NCBI GenBank assembly: GCA_004352715.1
Contig: SCFE01000035.1
Location: forward strand, 1 to 64,000
Direction: 5' to 3'
DNA length: 64,000 nt
From: Hofstenia miamia
Lineage: Eukaryota > Xenacoelomorpha > Acoela
In this document: positions 32,975 to 48,300 of the stretch, piece by piece
Position numbering within the stretch: the first letter of the stretch is position 1
Layout of the letters: each line of letters begins with the position of its first letter
Program-made: the position numbers and the translations under genes
Notes under the pieces: generated by a model
Told to the model about the DNA's origin: nothing
Databases searched by the model: none
The model's input: the letters and a program-made list of their open reading frames with translations, nothing else

Positions 32975-35900
32975 CGTGTAACTATCATTTGAAAAGCATT
33001 TTTATTTTTACTATTGTGCAGCATTATCATGTCTGTCTATTATTTAAGATGTCAACTATTGAGAGCTAATTATGGTTAAAGATAATACACGTATAACGTA
33101 TTTGCTCCTGAAGTAATGAGCCTACTGAATTTGGAAGTGTGCAATAATTTTGGATGAATATTTATCAATATAAAACTTTAATGCAGTGCAATCAAGATTG
33201 CATTATTAATTATTAATGAGCTGCGTAATTGAGTTGAAATAAGTAGAAAATATATTGTAGCCAACCAACTGTTCAAATCAACGATAAATTTTCTTTTGAT
33301 TTCAATTGATATCAATCAGCAACAGCCTTTTGATTTTATTTGATGCGATAATTTCGTATCAACGGCACCTTGGAAATTTGTCAATAATTGACCACAGTAA
33401 ATTGCGAAAATTAATAAAATTCGTTTGTATCTGAGAAACGGCAACTAAATGAAAAATGGATTTTAATCAACTTATTTTTATTTAAATGTCAGTAGCTTGA
33501 CTTTGTTTCATTCTATATGCACATGATGTCTAATTTCTTTTACTTATCAATACAAGTTGTGGTCTCAGCTGCATCATGTTCTCCAACAGCCGCTATCCCG
33601 AGCTAATTGTTGTTCAACAGAGAGGAATATTCCCCTTTCAGGTGGCCAACGCCGATTTTTTCTTTTAAAAATTTTTGTAATATTTTTAATATATTTTTAT
33701 AGCTATGACTTCTACAGATAAGTTACAATCCCACAATTATTTACGTAGTCATCACGCTTATATAGAAATATGGCCCGAAACTCAATTCTTAACCGTTATT
33801 AGCCCAATTTCTATTACCATTACAAACCGATTTTTTGAATAATTTTATTCAAGCATGTAAGAAATATTGAAATTCATTTATTTGAACACATCTATGGGCT
33901 TGTGCCCGCTCATGCAGTGATTTGTGCTAAAAATTATTCCTGTGCTTGAAGTGCATAAAAATATTATTTTTTTTCAATGAGAAATCCCATTGTGTGAAAT
34001 ATTCAAATTCTTACAATAAATGTGTTCAGAGTTGAGGCGGTGTAATGCCCATGAGAACTACAATTGGCCTCAAATATTTCTTTTCTTAACGCGTCGTGCA
34101 CGTAGTTTGAGGTCGTCGCACATCTTGACGGATTCCTCTATCTTGTAGTGTTTTTAGTTTTTAGTTTTTAAATATCTTCATTATTTCGTGAGTAATAAGC
34201 GATTAAATATTGTTTGTGGAAGCCATCACATATTTCTAGTAGAATTTTGCTCGTTATGTTCAATTGTGGAATGCAAATAAGGGTCATTTGTCATTTTCTT
34301 GCAAGCATTTGGACATTCAAGATGTTTAATCCCCCCTCGTCCCCCCTTTATAGGGACTCTGTATATATATATATTCAGGCAAGTAAACAACCAGTCTTTG
34401 CTAAGCAGTTGATAATCACTACTTTTTGTCTTCATATAAGTTACTCATTCATGCTGACTTCTTTTGTTATTCAGGCAACATCAACAGATGTCCATATCAC
34501 AGTGCTTTTAGAAAGTTAAAAAGATTGAATTCTATTTTGATCTCTTTATTTTTCAGGGAATTTCGTGTGGACCTCAAACAGCAATTTTCTAATTTCTGTA
34601 TTCCCATTTTTTCTAATACATGTACTAATATTGGTTTTTATATTTTTGTCTTGGTTTTTGTATTTAGCATAATATTGATGTTTACGTGCGTATAAACGCA
34701 AAACATCATTCATTTAATTTTTTTTCAAAGTAAGCCAATGTGGATTCTTCTTGTTCACGAGTAACAGTTTCATTTGCTTCGTTGATCAAATATGACTAAA
34801 TTTATTATTTTAAAACTGAGCGGGGACTACGCGATTAATCGCGGTTTGTGTAAACCAACACATTGCTGTGTTTTTCTGGTAGCTATTGGTTATCTATGTA
34901 TGCTGCGTATTCTTGAAAATCCTGATAGACGTAGGCGGTTTTTATCAATCAATCACCAAAAGATGTCTTTATTAAAATTACAGAGCGTATGAGCTCAGAG
35001 ATATTGTTTGAACAAAATTTAATTTGTAACCAAGGGCATGCTTACTTTATATTAATTACCGAGAAGCTGTTTAATTGTTTTGCAAAAAATGTTGTCAATG
35101 CCTGCAGCAAAAAGAAACTTAAAACAACGTCCGCCTCTCAAAGAAGCTTAAGAAAAGTTTCNNNNNNNNNNNNNNNNNNNNNNNNNNNNNNNNNNNNNNN
35201 NNNNNNNNNNNNNNNNNNNNNNNNNNNNNNNNNNNNNNNNNNNNNNNNNNNNNNNNNNNNNNNNNNNNNNNNNNNNNNNNNNNNNNNNNNNNNNNNNNNN
35301 NNNNNNNNNNNNNNNNNNNNNNNNNNNNNNNNNNNNNNNNNNNNNNGTCCGCGAAGCTTAAGAAAAGTTTCCAGTGAATAATTTTTTAATTTTTTGTTTT
35401 TTTTTGGGTTTTTGTTTATTTCACTTTTTAATTTGTTATAATTATAATAACACTTTCCTATATAATTAAAATTTTTTAATTTTATAACTATAAAATGTAT
35501 GAATCTAATAACTATTTGTTGACATATGATAGATTTTTATCGAATAATTTGTTGATAAACATAAAAATTGTATTGACATATATTTTTCATGGGTCCTATT
35601 AGGATAAATGAACTTAGTGTTTGAATAATTTTAAAGCGAATTTGAAATTATTCTGTAAAGAAATTTAAAACTATTTTGTTTATTAAGTAACAGTTTATTT
35701 TCATGTTTCAACTTCTTTTAGTTAAAAGTCTGAGTTTAGATGTGCTTTGCTTGTTCAAAGAAGATCACATGAATGGTACATCTTGTAGTGACGGTTCAAC
35801 TCCACAGCCTATCACAGAGCTTGATTGTAAGGCTTTCATTGTGCTGATGATTTAAATACGTCTGTTGTTTTAGATGTAATTGCAACCTGGTTTGTAATTA

Positions 35901-38900
35901 TTTGTTTTCTTTTAATCGTTATTTACACATTATTTGTTTGTGTTCATTTCATCAAAGTTGCATTGGTTTTCGGGAAATATGTCTTGTGCCAACTATTCTA
36001 TTCATTTATTTTGTTGTCTAATATAGGGTTGTCAGATAAGTTTTTTCCAAACAAAGCAATATTGCTTATTCATACTGCATTAATTTTTTTTGCAGTCAAC
36101 TCTAACAATAAGCCTTGACATTAAGCCTGAGCAATGCGGGCTTTTTAAAAGCGACTCGAGTAGCATTTAAAAAGTCGATTATCGATTCGAGGCGATGCGA
36201 TTTTTGAAAACTAAACTTAAACATTTATTTCCTATTTGCTCTTAAAAGCATAAGACTACCAAAAGTTTCAGATTTGAATGATTCTGACCATTGTGACCGT
36301 ATTGTCCCCACAAAATTAGTATGAATTGCTTAAAACGTGTTATAAAATACTGCTTGCATAAAATAAAATAGGTTTGACTTTCAACACAAAAATGACCATT
36401 TTTGTTAAAACTTTTTGAGCGGTAAATTCTTCTTTCAACAATGACTTTGGAAGATTTAGTTTGATTTAAAATCGAATTTTGATTAGCATTTTCACAAAAA
36501 ATTAAAAAAGTTACTGTTTAAGTTAATGGCATCTATTTTAACTGCATTTTGATCTAAAATCAAAATTTTGATCTAACAAATTATTTTAGACTTTTTTGAC
36601 TTTACAACCATACTAAATACTTGCAAAATTTCCATTTGTCATATTTAATAAAATCTTGTTTTTGACCGAAAAACATTTTGACTTTATTCACTTTTACCAA
36701 GATTTACATCTTTATTCATGATTGGTTGAGTACTGTTCTTGTAAGACGGCAATATGTGTTACTAGCGTAAACAAATAATAATCGATCGCATTAGGCCTAT
36801 TGCGAATCGACATTCGATTCTATTACTAACACTCGCACCGATTTCTATTCGATTAGTCGACGCATCGCCCAGCCTTGCTTGACATGAAGCAAATTGTATA
36901 ACATAAGCAGTTTACATTAATTACACTTACATTGCTTGTTTGTTTCTTGTTTACTACAATTGCGGTGTTTTCTATTGTAATGTTCTCACCCTTAACACGC
37001 AATAGTGTTTAAATTAGATAACAACAAATTCCTGAGTTTTCGGCTGAAGACAACACATACTTTTCAAATTCATATTAAACGCAAGTATGCATAAATGGTA
37101 TTGCTACTGGCATAGCACCCAGCTTTGAGAAGTTTCCTATATTTCGTAATTCTATAAATCTAAAATGTAGTTACAGGAGAAATGTACAGAATGAGTCCCG
37201 GGAAATGAAATTTTTAAAACAGAACTCTGCAAATATTTCAACAAAAACTTTATAATGTACATAAAACATTTACTAAATTTGGTCATTATAGAATATTTAG
37301 AAGCGAAAAATTATGTCTGATAAATGAAGGCCATTTTCATGAGCACAAATTTGAAGTCGCTTTCTAAAGTTAGCATCCACTTTCACTGAGTATTATTCAC
37401 CTATTTTTTCGATATTTTCACGTATTACAGTCTTCAATTTTCTAATTGTGCAAGGCTTCCTAGCATAGACGCTTGATTTCAAAAATCCCCACAGATTAAC
37501 ATCGCATATGGAAAGATTGGGTGAGCGCGAATCCATGGAGATCTCCAAAGCGTTAAATGAAATGATTAGGGAATGCAGCTCGAACAGCAATCGTTGACGC
37601 CCTCACTGTATGAGTGGTGGCCCCATCTTGTTGAAACTACATTAATGGCCTATTGATTTCTCGTCTGCGAAACTCAGTAAAAAAACTGTTTTCAAATATT
37701 TGATATAGCGGACTGAAATACCCGTTGCTGTCTCTTCTCTTTATTCAATAGACCAAAAATTCCGCACTTTCCCAAATCATCCAAACAGTAACTTTTCGGC
37801 TGTGTAGTGGATGTAATTCACGAGGAATATCTGAATCTCAGTATAGAACGTTTAGCTTGATAACTTAACTGAACCATTGAGATGAAAATGGGCAAAAGCA
37901 AGCCTTGTTGGTAATCAACGCATTCTGTTTTTGGACAGTCATAATTTTTTATAGCTGAAAGGCTGGTTCTTTACGTAAGATTCGCTGCACAGTGCTCTGA
38001 CTTATTCCTATTTCTGCAGAATGGCGCCTAGCAGAGCGCATGGAACTGTTGGTGATTGCCTCTCACTCGATACACATTTCCTGGTGTTCTGGCGTTTCAG
38101 GCGGGACCGGGTGGTTTGGTTTTCAATAATGAACCTTTTCTTAATGCACTAACCCACCTAAGAATGCTATTGCTATTCTATGTCTTATAGGTATATTCAA
38201 ATTAGTAAACAACATTTTACTTTATTTTTGGTTAGGATATCCCACAAATACGGAAGGTTTTTCCCACATACGTTGTTAATGATTTATCTTCTAATCGCCT
38301 TTCACCTCGCCCCACTTTCGCATCTAGTGAATTTCCAGCCATTTAATCATTTACATTTAAAGCGTCTGCAAGCAACATTTTTCAAACTCAACGACTGTTT
38401 ATTTCATTTAGAGGAATTCCTAATAAGCACAACAAGTTTTCTATTGAAATTCTATGTTTATTATGCAAATTATGTTTTTAAGCTATTGATCGTTACAAAA
38501 TATTTCACCCCCCATTTCACGATGAGTTTTTGTTGCATCTAGTAATATTCGACCATTTGTAATGCTTAACGTACAGTGGATTATCTAAAAAAAATGTTAA
38601 TTATTAAAAAAATGTTGTAGTTACGATCTCCCTAATCTGTTTATAAGTAGGAGCTAGTTTCTGGACTTCGTGATTTTTCACGAAGTAGTTTGTATTTGTT
38701 CCCAAGGTGAAAGTATGATAGTTGTGAACAACATGGGATGATACTAAAACATTGTCTCTTAATGGCTACATCAAATTTACTTCTTCAATCTATGTTGTCT
38801 GATTATGATTAATTTATTCTTTCTGATCCAGAAATTAAAAAACATCACGTGAGAATAGATGTAAATTTTCAAGAACGAAGCATTATGGGACCTTCTTTTT

Positions 38901-41900
38901 GTAACTGAAATGTTTTATGATTTTCAAGTATTTTTGAAAGAAAGGTTTTTTAAATTAATCATGTAGCTCAAAACGAGACTTTTTTAATCAAATGAAATTT
39001 GTAGTACCCCTTGCTAAATCGATTATGCAGATTTTTCTTATTTTTTCCATTCAATATGTTTTCCTTATAATCTTGTTTTAAAAATATTTATTAAATAATA
39101 GGAAGAGCAATGTTAAAAATTCTGAGAGCGCAATATTCTTAAAAAATATCGAGCTAAAACTAGTCTCATTGAAAGATCTTATGTTACGAGCCGAGCCGAA
39201 TTTATTCAAAATTTAAACGAGCCGAGCTTACAAATTTCAGCTCGTTGAGGCGTCTGCTTCAAAGTAAATATGGCTTTTTTTTCTTATAATCACTGGTTAA
39301 GAAAATGCAATATTGTGAAAATTAATTGCGCCCTTTCGTTGGTAAATTTTGTACATTAGTTTACTTTGGATGTACTCTGTTAGCTCAAGGTCGTTGTCAA
39401 CTGGTAGTAATGTGATTTGTAAACCTGTGGTAAAGTGTGATCGAAGTGTTTGTTATTCCGGATGTGTTATTTATCAACTTCTCTATGGTAAATTCCATTC
39501 ATCTATTGGGAAGAAATGTTCCTCAATTTCCTCCGCTCTTTTAAAAGTGGTTTCCTTATTAAATTTGCCATTGTTAAGAAATGCTACGCTCCGTTTCCCA
39601 CTTTGTTTGCTTCTCTGTCTATAGTGTAACCATCTCATTGAATATATTTCGGTTACTGATATTAGAATGAGTGAAAAATATTGTATTCTTTTGCATTCCG
39701 CTTTATTTTATTTACCACATCTATAATTCTACAGCAGTACTTATTTCCCGCGTTTATAATAACAAATCTCTTAATAGAAACATTTTATAAAGTCTTAGCC
39801 CTAATCGACCTAAGCTTTTTTGGCCTCCTCGGGCTTTAGGGGATTTCTGTATCCGCTCAGCAGTGCGGCAGCAAGCAAAATCAATGCATCCCCACCCGAA
39901 TGATTTCAAATATATTATTATTAAAAGACTTTCTTTGATTAGTTAAAAGCGAAGCCACTATTCCATAATTTTTACATTAAAATATTTTTCACTTTTACAA
40001 TGTTATAATTATTTTGTATTTCGATAATTAAAATTTTTTTTGTAAACGTTGTTATTCAAAAACGCGCTTCAATTAAATTTTCATCAAATAACAGGTTTTA
40101 ATTGTATATTAGCTTTTTAATCATTCTTACGTTAAGCGATTGTTGTTAATTCCCATTAAACTTTGATTGTGCAAGTTAGGAATTAGCGTTTTCTAATTTA
40201 ATAGTTTACAAACTCAAAGCTAAATGCTTTACTGCCGGTATAATTCCATCGTTTTCTTTTATTTGCATACAAGTATACTGAATTTTCAATCTTTCTCATG
40301 TTCCTAATAAATATTTTATCCAAACTTTAACTCTGATAAACCCTATTAACAGAAGATATTTGACTTCTACCCCATTATACTTATTTTTCTAGGAAAAATT
40401 TGGTATTGGATATTAGTTCTTGTTTGATTTTTCATTTTTTCTATGAATATGTAGTATGCTTCAAATACAGAGAGAATGTAGTATTTTCAAAATTCATATG
40501 ATCATAATATTTCAGTGTTATTGGACCATTACGGATGTGGGATAATGGAAATTTAGCTATTATTAATAAATTCTTAATACCTTCAAAGCCTTGTAGTGGT
40601 GTACGCAGGAGGCATAGTAGAAGCCCCCCCCTCCAACTTTAATTTTTTCATGACATTCACCGTTTCAACAGTGAATATTCATCACTTAACTTCAAAATTT
40701 TCAATTTACATACAAGTTGAATTCATATTAGTTTCCTTATCATTTATTACATGTCAATAGCAGTTTGGTGGTGCTGTGGGCGGCCTATCTTATGAAATAT
40801 TATTTCATCGTGATTTGATAGGTAGAGATATTGAGACGTTCTTAAGTAAAATTTATCAAGCTCTGATTTTTTTCATTCATTTTAATAGATCATCAAATGC
40901 CTTCCTTTATGTTTTATGGCCTATACTATCCTCTTAATCGTTTTCATAGCTGTTGGTTTAAGTTGTTAATAATGAACAATTTACAATTTACGAATATTTT
41001 ATTACTATTATTTAGGTAGATTGAAAGATGGGGACGATGTTTCACGTAAGATTTCGTATTATACACAAATTTATTAAAACCCCTTAGACTTATATCTGTT
41101 TGAAAATCAAATAGTTATCCTGTTATTATAGGGCTTCGTTCGCATTACTTAGTAATTGATGTGTGCCGGATTGTTCACACTTTAATTAATTAAAAGTATT
41201 GTCCTACCACAAATTATTTCATTTGCTAATCAACTTATTTTTCGTTTCAAATACTAGAATAGGTTTATATAATAACACTAATTTTTTTAATAATTTTACT
41301 TTTGCGCAAGTTCTGCGCATTGAAAGTGTCCAGGGAATCGAATCCATTAAATTCAGCCTTGCTATTTTGATATTTGTTTTCTCTTGTTCTCTCTGCAAGC
41401 ACCTGATTCAACTTTGTGTTCGTTAAATGGGGATTTGTTAATCCCAGATCGTGTGCTCTCTAGCACCATAATATTGGCGGTTGGCCTTCGTTTTCTTTTA
41501 AGACTACAGCTACTTTGCAGGATGTTGAAATTTCGATAGAATGTTCTGTTGGTCATCTTTCTTTGAAACATATGAGTTTCTTTAACTGTAGTAACCTCAT
41601 GATAGAAATTTTCAAGGCAGTTCGCACTTAGCATGAAAATTCAAACAGTTTTTCCTTGAGTTGTGAACATACTTTTAACGATTGTTTTACGTCAATGTGA
41701 AGCTGAATCGTTTTCACTCGTTTATTCATGACCCGTGGGACACCTTCTTTAATTTCTATGATTTCTTACAGTATAATCCGGACTATTTACTTAGACTAAG
41801 TTTTCAATTTTAGACTTTTAACTACCATGGTTTAAAAGTTATAGCCATTCATAGATCACGAGGTTGACTAACTGATTTTACGTCAATGTTGAACATCACA

Positions 41901-42291
41901 AAAATAAGCATTTTTGATAGCTCAACTTTTTTCTGACTAGTACCAAGTTTTCAAAATTTTACAGAAGTATATGTATCAATGTCTTATGAAATCAATAAGA
42001 TTCAATAACTTGATACTTGTTAGAAAAATTCTATTAACTCATGAAATTTGCCAAATTTTGATAAAATTGAGAAAACTACCCAAATGTCATATGAAAAAAT
42101 GTTTTTCTAATTCTTTGCAAGTTGAAACAGATCATTTTCTCCTTTAGATATACTTCAAAATTATGTATTGGCAAAATATTAATGACTTGTTGTAAGTTAG
42201 AAAATTAAAAAAGCTGGGAGTATTCTCTGTAATGGCGCAAAATATACAATTTTTAGCTATTTTCATGTAGCCATTAATTTTTTCTAACTCA

Positions 42292-42324
<33 letters not shown>

Positions 42325-45300
42325 NNNNNNNNNNNNNNNNNNNNNNNNNNNNNNNNNNNNNNNNNNNNNNNNNNNNNNNNNNNNNNNNNNNNNNNNNNNN
42401 NNNNNNNNNNNNNNNNNNNNNNNNNNNNNNNNNNNNNNNNNNNNNNNNNNNNNNNNNNNNNNATATATATATATATATGATTGACATAAAATATACTTTT
42501 GATATCCATCTATTTGAATGTATTAAAGCAAAACGAACTGATTTCGTAGGTTATATTCTATCATCTTATTAACAAATGATGGATTAAGGTGTACCAGTGG
42601 AACCCATGTAAATTACACGAAATTATATATTCAATACTATCTTGTTCCTAGTGACAGAGATATAAGCGTTTGAATCGCGCTGTTTGAGATTGACGCTTTC
42701 ACCCATTCCAACATTACGTATGCTACACGTCAATTCCCGTACTAAACGTAAATAATGATGTGCCAAACAAACCTTAAGACATTCCATCGAAATCGGCCAA
42801 ATAGATACGGAGATATAAGCGTCTGAAGACACAACGCTAGTATGTATGATACACAAAATAACACACACGCTTTCGTATTAAACTCTATCCCAGTTAATAA
42901 GTAAACCGGTTTTTTTAGAAAAATGGGGTACTATGATATAAACACAAGTATAATTTCAAGTTTTGATTTTCATTCTTTTATAATATGCACAAGATCCTAA
43001 ACTATCTAATTCGAGCCAGAACCATGGTATTTACCCCAATATTGATATAAAACTTTACTTATTTACTGGGACAGGGTTTAATATATACATTCTTATTTTG
43101 AGATCTTATTTGAAAAGCTGAAATGGATAATTATGTTTGCAAACATCAATGTATAGAATGTTCCAACAATATACTTCAATGTAACCATTGATATTAAATT
43201 CCGTTGTACAGTTCACTTTAAGCAGACTTGCTGTGGGTGTGAGATCTGCACACATCTGGTGTGGGTGAAATGTTTCTTTGTAGAGATTTGTGGAGCGGGA
43301 ATATTTGTTTATTAACCTGTCTGCAATGACTCAAATACTAATTTTGGAGATACAAGCATGCATTTTACCAAATCCGTTTCTGTTTTTGTAATTTCATCTA
43401 TTCTGGGCAGTCAATGTTTAGTAAGGAACACCTTTAAACTTATAACAATAATATTTGCGAAATTTTATCACCTAAACTTGGTTGGTTACTAAAATAATTG
43501 AAACTTATTTTTTTAAGAAATGGACTGCTATTCAAAAGGGATTCGTTTTAATGATTTAAATATTCGAATAGCGCAGATATTCTCTTATATTCCAAATCAA
43601 ATGGGAGGTCGGGTTGTTCCTTTAAATGCAATTAGTCATGTTACACACGAACTATTCAATCATTTTGAATATTGTTCGAGTTCAATTAATTGAAGTTATT
43701 CACGTAATGTTAAACAATAATAATTGATTATTGTGTTTAGACGGTGGTCCAGATAAGTCTGAAAAGTTAATGGATTTTTTCTTTAGGCTAAGACATTACT
43801 TAAGGTTCTTTCAAAAATGATCTATCCACTATTATTTAAAAGATTTTACTAATAGACAGACAACAGAGAGAAAAACAATATCTCCTTAAATGTAAGACTA
43901 ATAAAAAATGGGATAGGTAGAATTATGTTTTATAACATAATGGAGAAAGCAGTTTTTATCGACTTTTGCAAGTCTGGACAGTTGGTTTTCTGTGGGAAAT
44001 TCTAGATAAATATGAAGTAACCTTAGTTTTGACACTTAAATTACGCAACTTTTTCAAAAAATTTGTTTATCTGTTGTCTACTGTTCAAGGTTTAAATTAT
44101 ATTGTAAACATACATTTAACATATAATCCCCGGTCCATATTTTTTTTACTCTGCAAAATTGGGAAAGAAGGTGTGGAGAGGTACATGCATATCTCACTCT
44201 AAATCTCACTGTGTCATTAATAGTAAAAACTTGTGTACATTTTCAAAGAATTTCTCTACGCTTAGAAGAAATTTGGAAATTTAGTTATATTGACATATCT
44301 ATTTGCGAATGCAATCCTATTCAATGACGAACATATTTGCTAAAAAATTATTGCTGTGCCTGAACTGAAGTGTTTGGAAACATTAATTATTGGAAAAAAA
44401 TTGAAAATGGTGATGCGAGCCGAACCCTTCTTCAAATTGTGAGTGCAGGGCGGTCGGGTTGGAAGATTTCAACCCGTACCCATCTCTGATTTTCCTTTTG
44501 TGCGCAACTGATGACAAATCTCAATTGCAAGAAATTGTTTAAATAATATTTTAATAGGAATGAGAAAGATATTTTAAATTCAATTTTCAACTGCGTAAAA
44601 TAATGTCATTAAATTTAATCATCGATGTGGAATAGTTGCTGTTATACAGAAAATGTTGAGAAAATTGTCAAATTTTTTTTTGCATCTAGTATAGATTGAA
44701 GAAAGCAAGGATAAGTATTTGCTGCGACCTCAAACGTAGAAGTTAAAGGCCTTACTCATGATGTGTTACTCTTTCTTTGTATAATTCTAGTCATCAGCTC
44801 AGTTGGCTCATCCTGATGTCATATAGCACACCTACTTTGCTGAGCATACAAAAAGTTTGCTGTTGGTTATGTTTCATTTTAGTGATCAATTAGGAAGAAT
44901 GTGGATCCGTCCCACTGTTTTACAATTTTTTCTTTTAGGTCTGTCTACAATCTACCAGATGTATAAAATACCTTTAATGTATTTATTTTGAAAAATTGAG
45001 AGTATTTCTATTCTTCATGTGTAAGAAAAAGCTATTAAAATTACGCTTCTACGTTTCCTTGAATTATGATGTAATTGTTTCTGATGTTTACTGATAATTT
45101 TGTTTATGAAAATAGCACTTTCCTTGTTCTTACTTCTTCAATTTATCTTGGATTGGCTCTCATTCACAGAGCTTCCTTAAATTAATTGAATTTAGATACC
45201 TTCTCACAATGATTATGGTATTTCTTCGTGAATTTGTCAAAACTAAAGTTTTCGTCACTACCACCGTTTTCGAATATGTTTCAATTGTTGAATGATCCCG

Positions 45301-48300
45301 ATGCAATTGATTTGCTTTCATTATCTAAGTAAAAATATGGCTTTCGTTGATGAGAGTTTTTTTGATATGAGTGGTTTTGGTGATTTGATTTTATGGCGAT
45401 TTTTGAACTCATTCTGCAAGTGTACACCAGGGAACTATATATTCAATTAGTTTCCTATATCTTTATCCTGCATTGATAATTAAGGGAAATTATTTCTACT
45501 CTATTTTTTCATACATCCATTATTTTTTAATGCTGTTAATTGTGAGTCAGCACAATCGCGAATCTTTAATTAAATTTCCAATTTCCTTTCATTTCTGACC
45601 GGGAAATATTTGTTGGAGAATATATTATGTGGGTTGGATGAAATGAATGTAGCTCTCTAAATTTGACTAAAGTTCTCCATTTAATTTATTCAAAGCCTTT
45701 CAACAGGCATTAAGAATTCTAATAAATGCCACTTTCAAACGTTCTTACGCTGAATTATTAAATAAATATTTGAATTTCCCTTTTTCTTGTGTACATAGGT
45801 GTTTTGATTTTGAAAGAGTTAAGTATTCTTCGCTGTATAAATTTTTTTAATCGCAAACTTGAAATGTATAACTTATATTTTTTGAACTTTAAGGTTTTGT
45901 ATTTTGAATGCATGCATTTCACACCTAGTCCTTCATAGCTAAATGTCCAACCTCTCATTCCCAATTCCGTTCATTTTATGAAATTGTTGAAATGTTTCAT
46001 GACATACATAGAGGTTTGGGGGCAAGTGAAAGCCCCGTAGGGTTTTCTAAAGGTGTTTTATAATTTAAAATTATTCTATGAAAAAATCGCAACTAAAAAC
46101 CCCGTCGGAAAATTCCACGTGCGCCCCTGAAAATAGTTTATGGACACCTGTATAAAATTAAGTTATTTTGGTAATTGTATAATTAATTTTATCGCATGTT
46201 TGACTCAGTTGCATATTTAGACGAACTCCAGGCCACCTCCAATTGGAGAAGATATACAAGGGTATCCGTATCCCTAAACCTAATAATCAATAGCTTCTGG
46301 GGTGAATATTGACCTATGGAATAATATTTATCATTTAACACGATAAAATGAAATCCAAACAGAAATATTAATTAATTTCTAATACTCTTTCCCCACAACG
46401 TTATTTTCACCACAATTGCTGAATTTTAACAAATTCCAAATAATTCTTATTCTAGTAAGCAAGGGTTCGATATTTTCCTACACATGCCTCATCTACAATT
46501 AATTCTAAAAATAGAAGTATTAGTCATATTTTTGTAAAGGCAACCTGTAAATTGAGGTCCTCTGTCCCAATAATAAATCCTGAATACTCCCCAGAATTGA
46601 CTTAATTTTTTATGCCAACTATTTTATCAGAATTTAGCGGGGAAGCAGTTTCTGCGACATTTAAGACATGCTGGTTGCCCTTTGTAGAGCGCGTTCTGAA
46701 CAGCGCCAACAGAAAATAGTGCTATGGCTGTATCATTGACATTTACTTGAATTCTTTGTGTTAATTTTGTGAAATATGGTCGAATGATTTTTAAATTAGT
46801 CTCATTTGTTTTCATGCTAAGATAAATAATTGCTCAAATGAGATCGCATCGTTTAAGCATAGAAATATTAGCATGGTAAATCATATCATAATTTATTACA
46901 AAGAAGTTTGAGTCTTTCGGTTGAGGGAACGTTAAAAGTAATCAATATTATAATAAACTAGGATTTCGTCTGGTACACTATGAGAAACAGAAAATAAATT
47001 TCGCTTCAAGCATCTATTTCTAATCAGTGTTAGACGATTTAAATCACTCGATTTAAATCATTGATTGAAATCGGATTTAAATCATGATTTAAACCAAAGC
47101 ACATTATTAGTTCAATTATTGATTTAAATCAATAAAAGAGATACAAGTAGTGTATTCTAATTTTTTGAAGTCATTGCCCTGATATTGGAATGAATTGGCA
47201 AGCTCTGAAGTTATTGTTTTGCATGTTTTTTATCTTAAATTTATTTAAATTAATTAAATTATTGTATTTAAAAAATAGTAGTATCAAAAGGATTTCTCAT
47301 ATTTACTACCTTAGAAGATTGTCTAGGTAAAATTGATTTTTTAAATTTAAATCGGATTTTTTCCCAACACCGTTTCTAATTGAAATAATGAATACAGAAG
47401 AGAATAAAGTAAATGGTAGTAACAAATGTCCAGTTTTAAAACTTTTTGGTAGGTTACACATTTTTTGAATAAAGACTTATGTACCCTAATCGTAATTGAA
47501 TTGAGATTTTGCCACCCCACCAAAACCGGATTTTTGAAATTTTGTTACAAAATTATGACAAAATTTTAGAATGCAACATATTCAATTGTCTTTAGAAAGT
47601 TTTGTTATAAAAGTAACATACTTGAACTGTATTTGCATTACAATTTGCAAATTATAGCAATTCAATGTGTTAGCATTAAGTTTTGCAGCTGTAACCAGCC
47701 GTGATTCGTGGACATGACCGATTGCATTTTCAGTGGTTGCACATCCCACATACGGCAGCGGTTTTTTCACAGTAGTCTTTTTCGAAATTTTTTAATTTTT
47801 ATTATTTTCTTTATTGCTTAGATTACGTGGGTTTCTATTGATTTACAGTTTTTTTCACTTGCCCATATGGCTTACTAATTTGTGTAATTCAGTTCTGTAC
47901 TGCAATGGGAAAACTGCAAATCCACATTCTTTGATGTTTCATGTCCAGTTATCATGAGCCACGGCTCTTAGAAACACGGTCCCGCCCCACTTCTTCGGTT
48001 TTATTCAATTCACGACCGACTGCACCAGATTAAATGTGCTGGCTGCCAAAACCCTACTCAACATGCTGGTCGTGGCGACAACAAATGTCTTCCAACAGTG
48101 CGACGTATTTCGTCTAAATACGAACTGATGGGTAAAGTTTCTGCTAAGATACAATATCTGATCTGAAAGATAAGCAGGTGAAGAATCGACGTGCATGGTG
48201 CAAAACTTCACCCATTTCGAAGGAAAGGTAGGGGTTATCAGAAGCGGAGGTTTGCGAACATCGTAAGTCGATGGTATGCTAATGCATGAAAATACTGCGA

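Larger units (their letters stand above)
28589..35721 (+). other. CD164 intron 2
   Basis: A 7133-bp intron. It holds a possible hAT-type MITE (30755-31249), a hairpin (32771-32814), a (TA)n run (about 32937-32971) and a 185-N gap. A sequence near 30120-30350, rich in GC for this region and ending in an AATAAA-like tail, may be the 3' end of a retroelement. No gene is recognised. Confidence 0.7.

Noticed and set aside
39349-39624. 91-codon Cys/Ser-rich + strand ORF
   Set aside because: Cys pattern is irregular, with no signal peptide or splice support; treated as chance within the CD164 intron.
41362-41634. 90-codon minus-strand ORF with a basic stretch (SLKRKRRPTAN)
   Set aside because: No family recognised, no splice context checked out, and it lies in a large transposon-rich intron; the chance rate of such ORFs here is high.
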